This document shows, one piece after another, positions 42,452 to 50,895 of a stretch of DNA of 64,000 nt. Both the position numbers and the translations under genes were made by a program. Origin of the DNA: Nitrospira_D sp035465795 (GTDB lineage Bacteria; Nitrospirota; Nitrospiria; Nitrospirales; Nitrospiraceae); NCBI RefSeq assembly GCF_049546785.1, contig NZ_JBMWAN010000004.1, forward strand, positions 496,001 to 560,000, given 5' to 3'. The notes under the pieces are model-generated. The model was not told the DNA's origin. It saw only the letters and a list, made by a program, of their open reading frames with translations, and made no database searches. How positions within the stretch are numbered: the first letter of the stretch is position 1; every line of letters starts with the position of its first letter.

Positions 42452-43798
42452 TCACTCCTCCGGCTTCGGCGGTCGTGCGATGACCCCTTCGCCGGTCAGC
42501 ACAGCGAGCGCCCTCCGGGCCTCTCTGATCTTCTGCTCCGCAGACCGGTACAACTCCTCAGGAGCTCTCGCCAGTCTCGCCACTCCCTGCTCGATGGCTT
42601 TCAATGCCGTGGCCACCGCCACGCGCGGAACGACCTCCCATTCATCCATGGTCGGAAGAATGTACGCATCGCTGAGCCCTCTGGCCTCAGCGCAACCCGC
42701 CAGCTCATGGGCTGCGGCCATCGCCATCTCGTCGGTGATGGTCACGGCCCGCACATCGAGGGCCCCTCGAAAGACGGCGGGAAACACCAGCGAGTTGTTC
42801 ACCTGATTGGGAAAGTCCGATCGCCCCGTTGCCACAATGCGCGCCCCTGCCGCTTTTGCCTCCCAGGGCCAGATCTCGGGAACCGGATTCGCACAGGCAA
42901 ATACGATCGCGCCCGGCGCCATCGTCCGCACCCACTCCGGCTTGATGATCCCGCCGGCGGAAAACGCCACGCACACATCCGATCCGGCGAGTGCCTCTGC
43001 GATCCCTCCTCGACGTTGGTCTCTATTCGACTCCGCACACACGGCCCATTGCTCGCTAAAGTCCTGGTTCGACTCATAGTCATGACGATACCGCCCGAGG
43101 ATCCCGCCAAGGTCGCAGGCGACGATCCTCCCCGGGTCCGCGCCGCCGGCCTTCAGATACCGGTACGTCGGAATATTCGCGGCTCCCATGCCGATCATGG
43201 CGATACGCACCTGACCGATGTGTTTGCCGACCACTTTCAGCGCATTCAGCAGCGCGGCCAGCAGAACGGTCGCCGTCCCCTGCTGATCGTCGTGCCACAC
43301 AGGAATGGAACTGGCCCGCCGGCATGCCTTGAGAATCGAGAAACACTTGGGCATCGATATATCTTCAAGATTGATCCCGCCGAAGGAAGGTTCCAGGATC
43401 TTCACCGTCCGAATGATCTCCTCCGGATCTTTGGTTCCGAGGCAGATCGGTATCGCATCCACCCCGCCCAGATACTTGAAGAGCAGCGCCTTGCCTTCCA
43501 TGACCGGCAAACCGGCTTCCGGGCCGATGTCGCCCAGGCCAAGGACTCTCGTGCCGTCCGACACCACCGCAACGGAGTTCGCCTTGTTCGTGTGCTCATA
43601 CACCAGATCCGGCTGAGCCTGAATCGCGCGGCAGGGGGCTGCGACGCCCGGCGTGTACCAGATCGAGAAATCCTCGATCCCGCGAATGGGACACTTGGGC
43701 GCCGTTTGGATCTTGCCTTTGTAATAGGCGTGAAGTCGCAAGGCCTCTTCGGCAGGTTTCCCGGCTTTCGCCAGCAATTCTTCAGGTGTGGGCATCAT
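42452..43798 (-). CDS. Malic enzyme, NAD(P)-dependent, short form
   Basis: A 448-residue enzyme that decarboxylates malate to pyruvate with reduction of NAD(P)+. The malic N-terminal domain shows IEDFSIWYTPGVAAPCRAI and VWHDDQQGTATVLLAALLNA. The nucleotide-binding domain shows IAMIGMGAANIPTYRYLKAGG and ANPVPEIWPWEA. It lacks the phosphotransacetylase domain of the long MaeB form. Cofactor choice cannot be read with confidence. Two adjacent ATGs (43798, 43795) follow GAGAGGGA; the second has better spacing. Confidence 0.94.
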   Translation of the reverse strand: MMPTPEELLAKAGKPAEEALRLHAYYKGKIQTAPKCPIRGIEDFSIWYTPGVAAPCRAIQAQPDLVYEHTNKANSVAVVSDGTRVLGLGDIGPEAGLPVMEGKALLFKYLGGVDAIPICLGTKDPEEIIRTVKILEPSFGGINLEDISMPKCFSILKACRRASSIPVWHDDQQGTATVLLAALLNALKVVGKHIGQVRIAMIGMGAANIPTYRYLKAGGADPGRIVACDLGGILGRYRHDYESNQDFSEQWAVCAESNRDQRRGGIAEALAGSDVCVAFSAGGIIKPEWVRTMAPGAIVFACANPVPEIWPWEAKAAGARIVATGRSDFPNQVNNSLVFPAVFRGALDVRAVTITDEMAMAAAHELAGCAEARGLSDAYILPTMDEWEVVPRVAVATALKAIEQGVARLARAPEELYRSAEQKIREARRALAVLTGEGVIARPPKPEE

Positions 43799-44023
43799 TC
43801 CCTCTCATATAGCGCTCAATAAGGGCCGACCGGGAGGCAGAACGGGAACCGGCCCGGACAGGCTGCCGGGCACGCGACCGCGGCGTTTCCACGTGCAAAG
43901 CCGCTCCCTGCGGACAGAGGCCTGCCAGTAAAACTCTCCCGGCTTGAGATGGATGAGGTTGATGGAGAACTGACCCCGCGTGAACAGGGGGCGGTAAAGC
44001 CCCCGTTCCAGCGGGAGCGGGGT

Positions 44024-44266
44024 TTAACTCAGCTGCAGCTTCGCGTGGCTGGTAGAGACTTTCTCCCCTTCGGGACGCACAAAATCCCCCCGGCGATGGG
44101 CGAGGATCACCGGATCGACCCGTTCGCCGCAACTGACGCAACGCCATTCGAACGATGCGAGTTCGTGCACCTGCTCGGGAACCATAAGACCGCCGCACCG
44201 GTGACAGCAATCCACCGGACTCCGCCGACCGACAGACACCTTTGAGACTTTTGAGACTTTGGTCAT
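44024..44266 (-). CDS. Small zinc-ribbon protein
   Basis: An 80-residue protein with a basic Lys/Val/Ser N-terminus (MTKVSKVSKVSVG) and two CxxC knuckles, CHRCGG at about residues 20-25 and CVSCGERVDPVILAHR near 43-58. This is a classic treble-clef or zinc-ribbon spacing. The ATG at 44266 is 7 bases after GGGAGGGAG; a GTG at 44272 is too close. It lies between the GTPase-like gene and malic enzyme on the same strand. The role is unknown; nucleic-acid or protein binding is likely. Confidence 0.7.
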   Translation of the reverse strand: MTKVSKVSKVSVGRRSPVDCCHRCGGLMVPEQVHELASFEWRCVSCGERVDPVILAHRRGDFVRPEGEKVSTSHAKLQLS

Positions 44267-44332
44267 AAACACTCCCTCCCTTCATGGAGAAATGCCGGAC
44301 TACCCTTTTGAGCCACAATCCCCCGAAAGGAT

Positions 44333-45679
44333 TCATCCCTGCCCTCCCTCCCGGAGTACCGCCGAAAGCATGTCCTTGAGTATCGCCCCGTCGCCTGGTT
44401 CGAATTCATAGCCGACCCGGCAGGTTGGCTGTCTGATCGAGATCAGCCGCCGCAGATCTACCGGTGTGGCAATGAGCACCAGATCACAGTCCGCGCGGTT
44501 GATCGTGTGTTCCAGATCCCGGATCTGCTCGGATCCGTACCCCATCGCAGGAAGCACACAATCAAGGTGCGGATTCGACTGGAAGGTCTGGCGAAGGCTG
44601 CCGACCGCAGCGGCCCGGGGATCAATCATCGCTGCCGCCCCGTACTGCTTCGCCGCAAGCACGCCGGCCCCGTATGACATACCGCCGTGAGTGAGCGTCG
44701 GCCCGTCTTCCACAACGAGCACCCGCTTGCCTTTGATCAGCAACGGATCGTCGACGGTGATCGGCATCCTCGATTCGAGAATCTTCGCGTGCGGATTCGC
44801 GCCGGCGATCGCGCGGCGAACCGCATCCACCTTCAGAGAATCGGCCGTATCCACCTTGGTAATGATGACCAGATCGGCGCGCAATAAATTGACCTCACCG
44901 GGGAAATAGCTGCGCTCGTGGCCGGCCCGGTGAGGATCCACGAGAACAATTTCCAGATCCGGTTCGAAAAACGGCGTGTCATTGTTCCCGCCGTCCCAGA
45001 GAATCACATCGGCCCCGGCTTCGGCCTGACGAAGAATCCGCTCGTAGTCCACGCCGGTAAAGACGACGTCCCCCTGCCTGATGTGAGGCTCGTACTCTTC
45101 CCGCTCTTCGATGGTGCAGCGGGCCTCCTGAAGATCCTCGATCGTGGCGAACCGCTGCACCGCCTGTTGCGCCAGATCTCCGTAGGGCATTGGATGGCGC
45201 ACGACCGCAACCCGCACGCCCTGCGCTCGTAACAAGGCGGAGATCTTCCGCGCAGCAGGACTCTTGCCCGCTCCTGTCCTGACCGCGCAGACAGAGATCA
45301 CAGGCTTCTTCGACCGCAGCATCGTAGAACGCGGGCTCAGGAAACGGAAACTTGCTCCGGCCGCCAGCGCCCGCGAGGCCTGCCGCATGACCCTGTCATA
45401 GGACACATCGCTGTAGGCAAAGATGACCTCATCGACCGCATGGGCTGCGATCACCGCTTCCAGTTCCTCTTCCGGCGCAATCGGAATGCCCTTCGGATAC
45501 AGATCCCCAGCCAGCTCAGGAGGGTAGGTTCGCCCTGCGATGTTGGGAATCTGGGCGGCAGTGAAGGCCACTACCCGGCAGTCTGAGTTCTTTCGAAAGA
45601 CCATATTGAAATCATGAAAGTCGCGGCCTGCCGCTCCCATAATCACCACATTCATTCTCCGACTGACGCGATTTGCCAC
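44333..45679 (-). CDS. Cyclic 2,3-diphosphoglycerate synthetase-like GTPase
   Basis: A 448-residue cytoplasmic protein. Residues of about 8-125 form a Rossmann-like domain (MNVVIMGAAGRDFHDFNMVF). A P-loop follows, SVCAVRTGAGKSPAARKI, near 130-147, then VILWDGGNNDTPFFEPDLEI and LVIITKVDTADS, which resemble switch and base-recognition motifs. This architecture is that of cPGS, which makes cyclic 2,3-diphosphoglycerate in some thermophilic archaea. Bacterial homologues have no proven role. The GTG at 45679 follows GAGG at good distance; an ATG at 45655 is the alternative. Confidence 0.82.
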   Translation of the reverse strand: MANRVSRRMNVVIMGAAGRDFHDFNMVFRKNSDCRVVAFTAAQIPNIAGRTYPPELAGDLYPKGIPIAPEEELEAVIAAHAVDEVIFAYSDVSYDRVMRQASRALAAGASFRFLSPRSTMLRSKKPVISVCAVRTGAGKSPAARKISALLRAQGVRVAVVRHPMPYGDLAQQAVQRFATIEDLQEARCTIEEREEYEPHIRQGDVVFTGVDYERILRQAEAGADVILWDGGNNDTPFFEPDLEIVLVDPHRAGHERSYFPGEVNLLRADLVIITKVDTADSLKVDAVRRAIAGANPHAKILESRMPITVDDPLLIKGKRVLVVEDGPTLTHGGMSYGAGVLAAKQYGAAAMIDPRAAAVGSLRQTFQSNPHLDCVLPAMGYGSEQIRDLEHTINRADCDLVLIATPVDLRRLISIRQPTCRVGYEFEPGDGAILKDMLSAVLREGGQG

Positions 45680-45861
45680 TGGCTTTACCTCGTGCTGGCG
45701 ATTTTTGCGACAGACTGCGCTCCCCCGTAGGATCTCCTCCCGGTCGGAATCCCTTGATTCACAAGAAGATCACACGGGCCGAGCTGCTCATCTTCTGGTC
45801 TCTACCTTGCAGATCCCGTGCTCATAGTCGAGAACGGACAGCTCACAGGAGGAATGGTCCC

Positions 45862-46407
45862 ATGAATTTTCAATCAGTCTCGATCTTGGGCACAGTATGT
45901 CTCGGACTAGGGCTCTGGGCTTCACAGCCCTCTGTCGTTATCGCCAAGACCCAGGTCACGCCCAGCACCATTCAGGAGGTCGAACCACAGGCGGCCAAAG
46001 AGCTGCTTTCCACATTTGAGCAAGCCGAACAGGCCATGCAGGCCCGCGACATCGAGGGGATCATGGCGCTCTATTCAGATGAGTACTACTACCATGGACT
46101 CAAGAAATCGGACATCCGCAAGATCTGGAGCCAGCTCTTCGAGCACTACAAAGAACTGGAGAGCTTTCATACGTTTTCAGTCATGAGGACCGTGGGCAGC
46201 GGCAGCAAACTCACCGCCGAGATTACTTGCACGGGAGTGATCTGGGGCACAGCCAAGGATACGAAACTGCGGACCCCCATCGATAGCTGGTATGAAGAAG
46301 TGCACTACCTCCGGAAGGAGAACGGCCGCTGGCGCATCGTTGGAAATGTGGGCGGTGAATCCGAGCCCGTGCTCCCATTCGGAGTCGCGCCGCACCCGCT
46401 CTTCTAA
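45862..46407 (+). CDS. Secreted NTF2-like (SnoaL/DUF4440-type) protein
   Basis: A 181-residue protein with a signal peptide (MNFQSVSILGTVCLGLGLWASQPSVVIA) and an NTF2-like domain with LLSTFEQAEQAMQARDIEGI, MALYSDEYYYHGLKKSDIRK and WYEEVHYLRKENGRWRIVGN. The ATG at 45862 is 9 bases after AGGAGG. It is a paralogue of the protein at 23725-24303; both share the YxYHGLK motif, the TCTG block and a C-terminal HPLF. No active-site residues are clear. A role in binding a small periplasmic ligand is plausible but unproven. Confidence 0.85.
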   Translation: MNFQSVSILGTVCLGLGLWASQPSVVIAKTQVTPSTIQEVEPQAAKELLSTFEQAEQAMQARDIEGIMALYSDEYYYHGLKKSDIRKIWSQLFEHYKELESFHTFSVMRTVGSGSKLTAEITCTGVIWGTAKDTKLRTPIDSWYEEVHYLRKENGRWRIVGNVGGESEPVLPFGVAPHPLF

Positions 46408-46462
46408 TCAGGAGACAACGAGGAGAGAACTGCTTCCGCGCATCTGCGAGAAGATAACCGAA

Positions 46463-46485
46463 AGGGGAACCCTTATGGTTCCCCT
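46463..46485 (+). terminator. Perfect 9-bp stem-loop after the NTF2-like gene
   Basis: AGGGGAACC at 46463-46471 pairs exactly with GGTTCCCCT at 46477-46485 around a 5-base loop. It lies 55 bases after the stop codon. There is no T tract, as with other hairpins in this window. Confidence 0.45.
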
Positions 46486-46935
46486 GCTCATAAGCACGGA
46501 CAACCCGCCCTTGTGTGAGTACCCATCCTGCCTTCTTTCCGAGAATAACCCGAACGATCCAGCGATCTATCTACGCTCGACCGTCCCGCGCCCCCCGTTC
46601 ATCGGGCTCCCTTGAGAGCCGTGCCTCCTACTGGCACCGAGATGGGAGTGCGTCCCCTCGGACCATCCTCTCAAACCGGCACAGAACCGACACCCTTTTT
46701 ACCGCGCCGCACAAGAGCGGGACCATTGGCTTATCCTGGCGCCACCCCCTTTCCTGTTTCCTATATAACGCGCCGATCAGCAAGATCAATGTCGAACAAA
46801 TCCACAGCCCTGCATCTGTCACTGTCCTGAAACGCTACAGCAAACTCCACTCTCTTGCAGGATGGACGCGCACAAGGTGGTCGAAATCATTGAATCTTCA
46901 CAGGTCGGACATCTTGAACGACCCGGTCTCCGGCT

Positions 46936-46950
46936 TGGCACCATCAATGC
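46936..46950 (+). promoter_or_regulatory. Candidate sigma-54 promoter
   Basis: TGGCAC at 46936-46941, five bases, then ATGC at 46947-46950 differs from the consensus TGGCAC-N5-TTGC at one position. It ends 46 bases before the chosen ATG at 46997, a reasonable distance for a leader. It would drive the HTH-like gene and possibly hsp20. Chance occurrence cannot be excluded. Confidence 0.35.
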
Positions 46951-46996
46951 ACAGTCACGAGTAGCACTGCATAAGAAGAAGCCTATGGAGGAGACG

Positions 46997-47239
46997 ATGG
47001 CAGGAGGCGAAGAGCTCGGCTCTCGATTGTTGAAGATCGTGCAGCAGACTCCGGACTGTGACGTGGACAGTCTCGCGGCGCATTGTCCTGACATGACCTG
47101 GAATCAAGTATTCCTGGCACTGGACCAGCTCAGCCGGTCCGGGCAGGTTATTCTCAAACAACAGGGCCCCGGGCATTACAACGTGACGGCGTTGCCGGAG
47201 AAGCCGTTACATCAGTCGCATGTCATTCACCGTTCATAG
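46997..47239 (+). CDS. Small winged-helix-like protein
   Basis: An 80-residue protein from the ATG at 46997, preceded by GGAGGAG. The sequence SRLLKIVQQTPDCDVDSLAAHC followed by TWNQVFLALDQLSRSGQVILKQQGPGHYNV has the helix-turn-helix plus wing pattern of small winged-helix domains. It may be a DNA-binding regulator. It lies 39 bases before hsp20 in the same direction, so it may control or be co-transcribed with it. A 12-bp tandem repeat (TCATAGCGCCGC twice, 47234-47257) covers its stop codon. Confidence 0.65.
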   Translation: MAGGEELGSRLLKIVQQTPDCDVDSLAAHCPDMTWNQVFLALDQLSRSGQVILKQQGPGHYNVTALPEKPLHQSHVIHRS

Positions 47240-47278
47240 CGCCGCTCATAGCGCCGCGCAGGCGAGAAGGAGACGATC

Positions 47279-47752
47279 ATGAGCAGCCTGATGAGATGGG
47301 ATCCCTTTACCCGCTGGAATCCGATGAAAGAGATCGAGGAACTCGACAAACGCCTTTCGGCCATCCTTGGACGCGGCTCGTCCTCACCGGCCGGCGACAA
47401 GCAGGAGGCGATTACCGTCGCCGAATGGTCGCCCCTCGTCGATATCACCGAAGACGAAAAGGAATATCTGATCAAGGCCGAACTGCCAGAGGTCAAGAAG
47501 GAAGACATCAAGCTCAACGTGCAGGACGATGTGCTGACGATCACCGGTGAGCGGAAATACGAGAAAGAGGAAAAGGGGAAAAAGTACCACCGGGTGGAAC
47601 GGTCCTATGGCAGCTTCCTGCGAAGTTTCACCCTGCCGGAAAATGCCGATGGCACAAAAGTGTCTGCGGAGTACAAGGACGGCTTATTGATGGTGCGATT
47701 ACCGAAATCGGAAAAAGCGAAACCGAAGGCGATCGAAGTCAAGGTGTCATGA
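47279..47752 (+). CDS. Hsp20/alpha-crystallin small heat-shock protein
   Basis: A 157-residue cytoplasmic chaperone that holds unfolding proteins in a refoldable state. The alpha-crystallin domain spans about 45-150: EWSPLVDITEDEKEYLIKAE, LPEVKKEDIKLNVQDDVLTI, YGSFLRSFTLPENAD and YKDGLLMVRLPKSE. It ends with IEVKV, an IxV-type motif used for oligomer assembly. The ATG at 47279 follows GAAGGAG. A 51-residue membrane peptide gene follows within 20 bases. Confidence 0.95.
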   Translation: MSSLMRWDPFTRWNPMKEIEELDKRLSAILGRGSSSPAGDKQEAITVAEWSPLVDITEDEKEYLIKAELPEVKKEDIKLNVQDDVLTITGERKYEKEEKGKKYHRVERSYGSFLRSFTLPENADGTKVSAEYKDGLLMVRLPKSEKAKPKAIEVKVS

Positions 47753-47771
47753 TCGCATCAAGGAGGCGGTT

Positions 47772-47927
47772 ATGTTTCGCCATCCCCATTACTTGGACAT
47801 TCCCTGGGAGGTCCACTGGCAGCCGGAATCAGGAAAACACCACCGCCACCTTTGGTGGCTGATTGCGGCACTGGTGCTGTTGGCCATGTTTTTAATCGGG
47901 GTTGGGGTGACGAGCGGACTCGTCTAG
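47772..47927 (+). CDS. Small single-pass membrane protein
   Basis: A 51-residue frame with ATG at 47772, 5 bases after AAGGAGG. The first 28 residues are polar and rich in Trp and His (DIPWEVHWQPESGKHHRH). They are followed by one clear membrane helix (LWWLIAALVLLAMFLIGVGV). The strong binding site and close spacing to hsp20 (19 bases) support a real gene. No family is recognised. The histidine-rich segment could bind a metal; that is inference. Confidence 0.65.
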   Translation: MFRHPHYLDIPWEVHWQPESGKHHRHLWWLIAALVLLAMFLIGVGVTSGLV

Positions 47928-47982
47928 CTGTTGCCGTCTGTTGAGTCCCTCAGGTTATGGAACCGGACGAACGAGGCATGTG

Positions 47983-48663
47983 GTGATCTTTCAGGACCGT
48001 GAAGAGGCAGGGCGCCGGCTCGCCGCCAAATTGCAGACATATCGCGCACATCCGGCGGGCGTGATTCTGGCGCTTCCGCGCGGGGGGGTCGCTGTCGCCT
48101 ATGAGGTGAGTCTTGCCCTTCATCTGCCGCTCGATGTATTTATCACCCGCAAGATCGGCGCACCCGGGAATCCCGAGTATGCGCTGGGCGCGATCAGCGA
48201 AAGCGGAAACATCTATGTGAATCCCTATGCCATGGCCGAGTTTCGCCTGACCGATGACGACCTCACCGACCTCGCCGCCGTCCAGCGGCAGGAAATCAGA
48301 CGCCGCCAGCAGCTGTACCGGCAAGGACGGCATCCGTTGCCGCTGAAGGACCGCGTCGTCATCGTCGTGGACGACGGGATCGCGACAGGAGCAACGTTTT
48401 TTGCATCGGTGGAAGCGATTCGCAAGCAGGCACCCAAGCGTCTCATCGCGGCCATACCCGTCGGCCCGCCTGATACGATCGAGAGGGCACGGGAGGTCGT
48501 CGATGAACTGGTCGTGCTGGCAACCCCGGAGCCGTTCTGGGCGGTGGGTAACCATTATGTGAATTTCGCGCAAGTCGAAGACCGCGAGGTCCTGCAATAT
48601 TTGAATCTGGCCGATGAATCGTTTCGTGAGTGGACCGAACGGAGCCACTCTTCCCCCGCATAA
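47983..48663 (+). CDS. Phosphoribosyltransferase-family protein
   Basis: About 226 residues from a GTG at 47983, 6 bases after GAGG; upstream GTG and TTG codons are alternatives. The fold is type I phosphoribosyltransferase. AGVILALPRGGVAVAYEVSL is near residue 25 and the PRPP-binding loop RVVIVVDDGIATGAT is near 125. KIGAPGNPEYALGAI marks the group often found near stress genes. The acceptor base is unknown; such proteins are annotated as general PRTases. Confidence 0.85.
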   Translation: MIFQDREEAGRRLAAKLQTYRAHPAGVILALPRGGVAVAYEVSLALHLPLDVFITRKIGAPGNPEYALGAISESGNIYVNPYAMAEFRLTDDDLTDLAAVQRQEIRRRQQLYRQGRHPLPLKDRVVIVVDDGIATGATFFASVEAIRKQAPKRLIAAIPVGPPDTIERAREVVDELVVLATPEPFWAVGNHYVNFAQVEDREVLQYLNLADESFREWTERSHSSPA

Positions 48664-48685
48664 ACAACAACGAAAAGGAGCATGC

Positions 48686-49186
48686 ATGGCCGCAAAAGCT
48701 AAAGCAACGGCAAGACAAGGGGTTCGACGGGATCGCAATCTGAAAGAGCACCGCCACGACTCATACAGACTGTTCGGGAAGCTGAAGGAACCGACCGTCT
48801 GCAGCGGATGCGGCGCCCTCTTCCACAAGGGACGCTGGACCTGGGGGGCTGCTCCAAAAGGCGCGGCGACGACCACCTGTCCGGCCTGCCATCGCATGCA
48901 CGACAAGTACCCCATGGGCCTGGTCACCATCGCGGGCAGCTTCAAAGAGAAGCAGCACGAGCAGGTGATGGGGGTCATTCATAATGCGGCCGCGCAGGAG
49001 AAGAAAGAACATCCCCTGTCGCGCATCATGGCAGTCGAACGGCGGCCGGAGGGGCTTGTGATCTCAACGACTGATACGCATCTGCCTCGCCGGATCGGCG
49101 AAGCGCTGAAACATGCCTATCGGGGTGAACTGGAATACCACTACGATCAGGAGGAAGAGTTCATACGCGTCAATTGGACACGCTGA
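48686..49186 (+). CDS. BCAM0308-like zinc-ribbon protein
   Basis: A 166-residue basic protein. An N-terminal Lys/Arg/Ala-rich segment (MAAKAKATARQGVRRDRNLK) precedes a zinc ribbon, CSGCGALFHKGRW and CPACHRMHDKYP, and a C-terminal domain ending RRIGEALKHAYRGELEYHYD. This matches the BCAM0308 family, related in layout to NMD3-type ribosome-binding zinc proteins. The ATG at 48686 follows AAAAGGAG. The function is unproven; association with ribosomes or stress is suggested by the neighbours (Hsp20, USP). Confidence 0.8.
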   Translation: MAAKAKATARQGVRRDRNLKEHRHDSYRLFGKLKEPTVCSGCGALFHKGRWTWGAAPKGAATTTCPACHRMHDKYPMGLVTIAGSFKEKQHEQVMGVIHNAAAQEKKEHPLSRIMAVERRPEGLVISTTDTHLPRRIGEALKHAYRGELEYHYDQEEEFIRVNWTR

Positions 49187-49246
49187 GCTGAGCAGACCTG
49201 ACGCATGAAGCATCGCGTATTTGTCGCCCTGTAACACGAGGACCTT

Positions 49247-50104
49247 ATGAAGATTGTGGTCGGCGTCGACTGGTCTGAGCAAGCCTTCGCCACTGTGCAG
49301 CAAATTCTCCACCTGTACCGGCCGTCGGAATTGACGCTGGTTCACGGAGTCGATCTCGGCGTCTTTGAATATCCGGTCGTCGCTCAGGCGGCCAACCTGC
49401 AGGGCTATGACGACTTCCGCAACGCGCTCGTTGACGCCGGCCGGCAGGTCTTGGCCCGCGCCGCCAACATGCTGCCCGGCGACTCCGATTCTCTCCGGCA
49501 AGTCAACGAGATCGGCAACCCGGCGGAAATCATCCTCAAGACCGCGGAAACGGTCGGCGCTGATCTCATCGCGGTGGGCGCGCGGGGGCAGAATCGCCTG
49601 GCGGAACTCGTCCTCGGCAGCGTCTCCCACCGGGTGCTGATGCACTCCACTCGTCCCACCCTCATCGTCAAGTCCGACGCCAAGCCTATCCAACGCGTGC
49701 TGGTCGCCGTCGAAGGGCGCGCGGATGCGGATCGGATCAGGCAATGGCTGCTGGTCCATCCCTTCGTCAACCCGGTCGAGCTCCTGGTGCTGAGCGTCGT
49801 CGTGCCGCTCCGGCTGGCTGATCCGTACAGTCTGGTCGGATTCGAATCCTGGACAGATCGTGCCATGTCCTATGCGGAGGATCTCGTCAAAACCGTCGGG
49901 TCGGAGTTGATGGGCAGCCGGTATAGCATCGGCACGCGCGTCGTCACGGGAGAAGTCGCCGCAGCCGTGGCGGAGCAGGCTCAAGACATGGATCTTGTCG
50001 TGGTCGCCTCGCACGGGCGCAAAGGGCTTGAGCGCTTCCTGCTTGGCAGCACCTCCCATTCGATCGTCCACCGGGTGCATTGTCCTATTCTGGTCGTACG
50101 CTGA
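49247..50104 (+). CDS. Universal stress protein, tandem two-domain
   Basis: A 285-residue protein with two UspA domains. The first has a recognisable nucleotide loop (GARGQNRLAELVLGSVSHRV). The second ends ASHGRKGLERFLLGSTSHSI, a fuller G-2x-G-9x-G(S/T) motif. The protein probably binds ATP and functions in stress survival. It starts with ATG at 49247, with GAGG nearby upstream, and is followed after 12 bases by a cytochrome c gene. It is the second USP in the window but is not closely similar to the first. Confidence 0.92.
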   Translation: MKIVVGVDWSEQAFATVQQILHLYRPSELTLVHGVDLGVFEYPVVAQAANLQGYDDFRNALVDAGRQVLARAANMLPGDSDSLRQVNEIGNPAEIILKTAETVGADLIAVGARGQNRLAELVLGSVSHRVLMHSTRPTLIVKSDAKPIQRVLVAVEGRADADRIRQWLLVHPFVNPVELLVLSVVVPLRLADPYSLVGFESWTDRAMSYAEDLVKTVGSELMGSRYSIGTRVVTGEVAAAVAEQAQDMDLVVVASHGRKGLERFLLGSTSHSIVHRVHCPILVVR

Positions 50105-50116
50105 AAGGAACCGAGC

Positions 50117-50476
50117 ATGAAAACGATTTTGGCAACCATTGCGGTCCTGGTCTTCGTCGCCACGTCTTGGGTCTCGGCACAGGTCGTTCGCGGCAATCCC
50201 AAGGAAGGGCAAGCCGTCTACGAAAAGAACTGCCTCCGTTGCCACGGGGAGAAGTTGGACGGAAACGGGCCGGAGAGCCGGGATTTGATCGTGCGGCCGG
50301 CAAATCTACAGTCCTCAATCGTCCGCTCCAAGACCGATTGGGAATTGCTTGTGACGATCTCAAACGGGGTGCTGTTCAGCCCGATGCACGGCTTCCGGGG
50401 GAAATTGACCGACCAGCAGATGCTGGATGTGCTGTCGTACATCAGAGCCGTTTCACCGGCTGACATTGTCAGCTGA
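50117..50476 (+). CDS. Mono-haem cytochrome c
   Basis: A 119-residue protein with a signal peptide (MKTILATIAVLVFVATSWVSA) and one CLRCH haem-binding motif (Cys39, Cys42, His43). A methionine in SPMHGFRGKLTD is the likely distal ligand. It is a class I cytochrome c of the cbb3-III/CccA-like type, exported and matured in the periplasm. The ATG at 50117 is preceded by AAAGGAACCGAGC. It sits 12 bases after the USP gene, so a shared transcript is likely, and it ends just before a strong stem-loop. Confidence 0.93.
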   Translation: MKTILATIAVLVFVATSWVSAQVVRGNPKEGQAVYEKNCLRCHGEKLDGNGPESRDLIVRPANLQSSIVRSKTDWELLVTISNGVLFSPMHGFRGKLTDQQMLDVLSYIRAVSPADIVS

Positions 50477-50478
50477 CA

Positions 50479-50509
50479 GCAGTCCTGTCCCGTCAGCGCA
50501 CAGGACTGC
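50479..50509 (+). terminator. Perfect 10-bp stem-loop after cytochrome c
   Basis: GCAGTCCTGT at 50479-50488 pairs exactly with ACAGGACTGC at 50500-50509 around an 11-base loop, starting 3 bases after the stop codon. There is no T tract. It probably marks the end of the stress-gene transcript. Confidence 0.5.
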
Positions 50510-50895
50510 GGAGATTGGCCCCGCGATTCGACCCGTCGCTTGCTCCGCGCCCCTTGTTCTTCCGCGTGAGCCGCCATCGGGGTGGGTCGCCGTCCACATG
50601 CTCGCCGGGAACTCGGACGTGCGGTAGCCACGGCGACCTCAGATCGCACGTCCCGGGTGAAACCAATCTCGACCGTGCGGAAGTACGACCGCCCCATGAC
50701 GAGAACTGTGGTGATGGGATTGACGCAATTCTCCACTGCCCCCGGCTTGACCTGGCGACTTCTGCTACAGCACGGGCGAACGTTTAGCTCAGGATCGTTG
50801 CCCGGACTTCGGATTTGGGAGAAGTTTTGTCGCTTCCCGCCCAAGCCTCGATGGTCTATGCTTTGCAGAGCTCTCGTGCTGAGGGGGATTCGTCT
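50510..50895. other. Intergenic region upstream of the acs-pdh operon
   Basis: About 390 bases without a recognised gene. It must contain the operon promoter; I could not pick out convincing boxes. GAGGGGG at 50881-50887 is the ribosome binding site for acs. Confidence 0.45.

Larger units (their letters stand above)
46408..46996. other. Intergenic region upstream of the HTH and Hsp20 genes
   Basis: A 589-base region without a recognised gene. It contains a perfect 9-bp stem-loop at 46463-46485, soon after the NTF2-like gene, and a sigma-54-like promoter sequence at 46936-46950. Other frames here have no good start sites and look fortuitous. Confidence 0.5.

Noticed and set aside
46624..46640. 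Second TGGCAC sequence resembling a sigma-54 site
   Set aside because: The downstream half (TGGG at the required spacing) does not match TTGC, and no gene start follows at a suitable distance.
47234..47257. 12-bp tandem direct repeat over the stop of the HTH-like gene
   Set aside because: Only two copies and no clear context; it may be a simple slippage duplication, so it is mentioned but not called a feature.
49850..49875. TTCGAATC sequence resembling a tRNA T-arm
   Set aside because: It lies within the well-supported USP coding frame and no cloverleaf can be formed around it.
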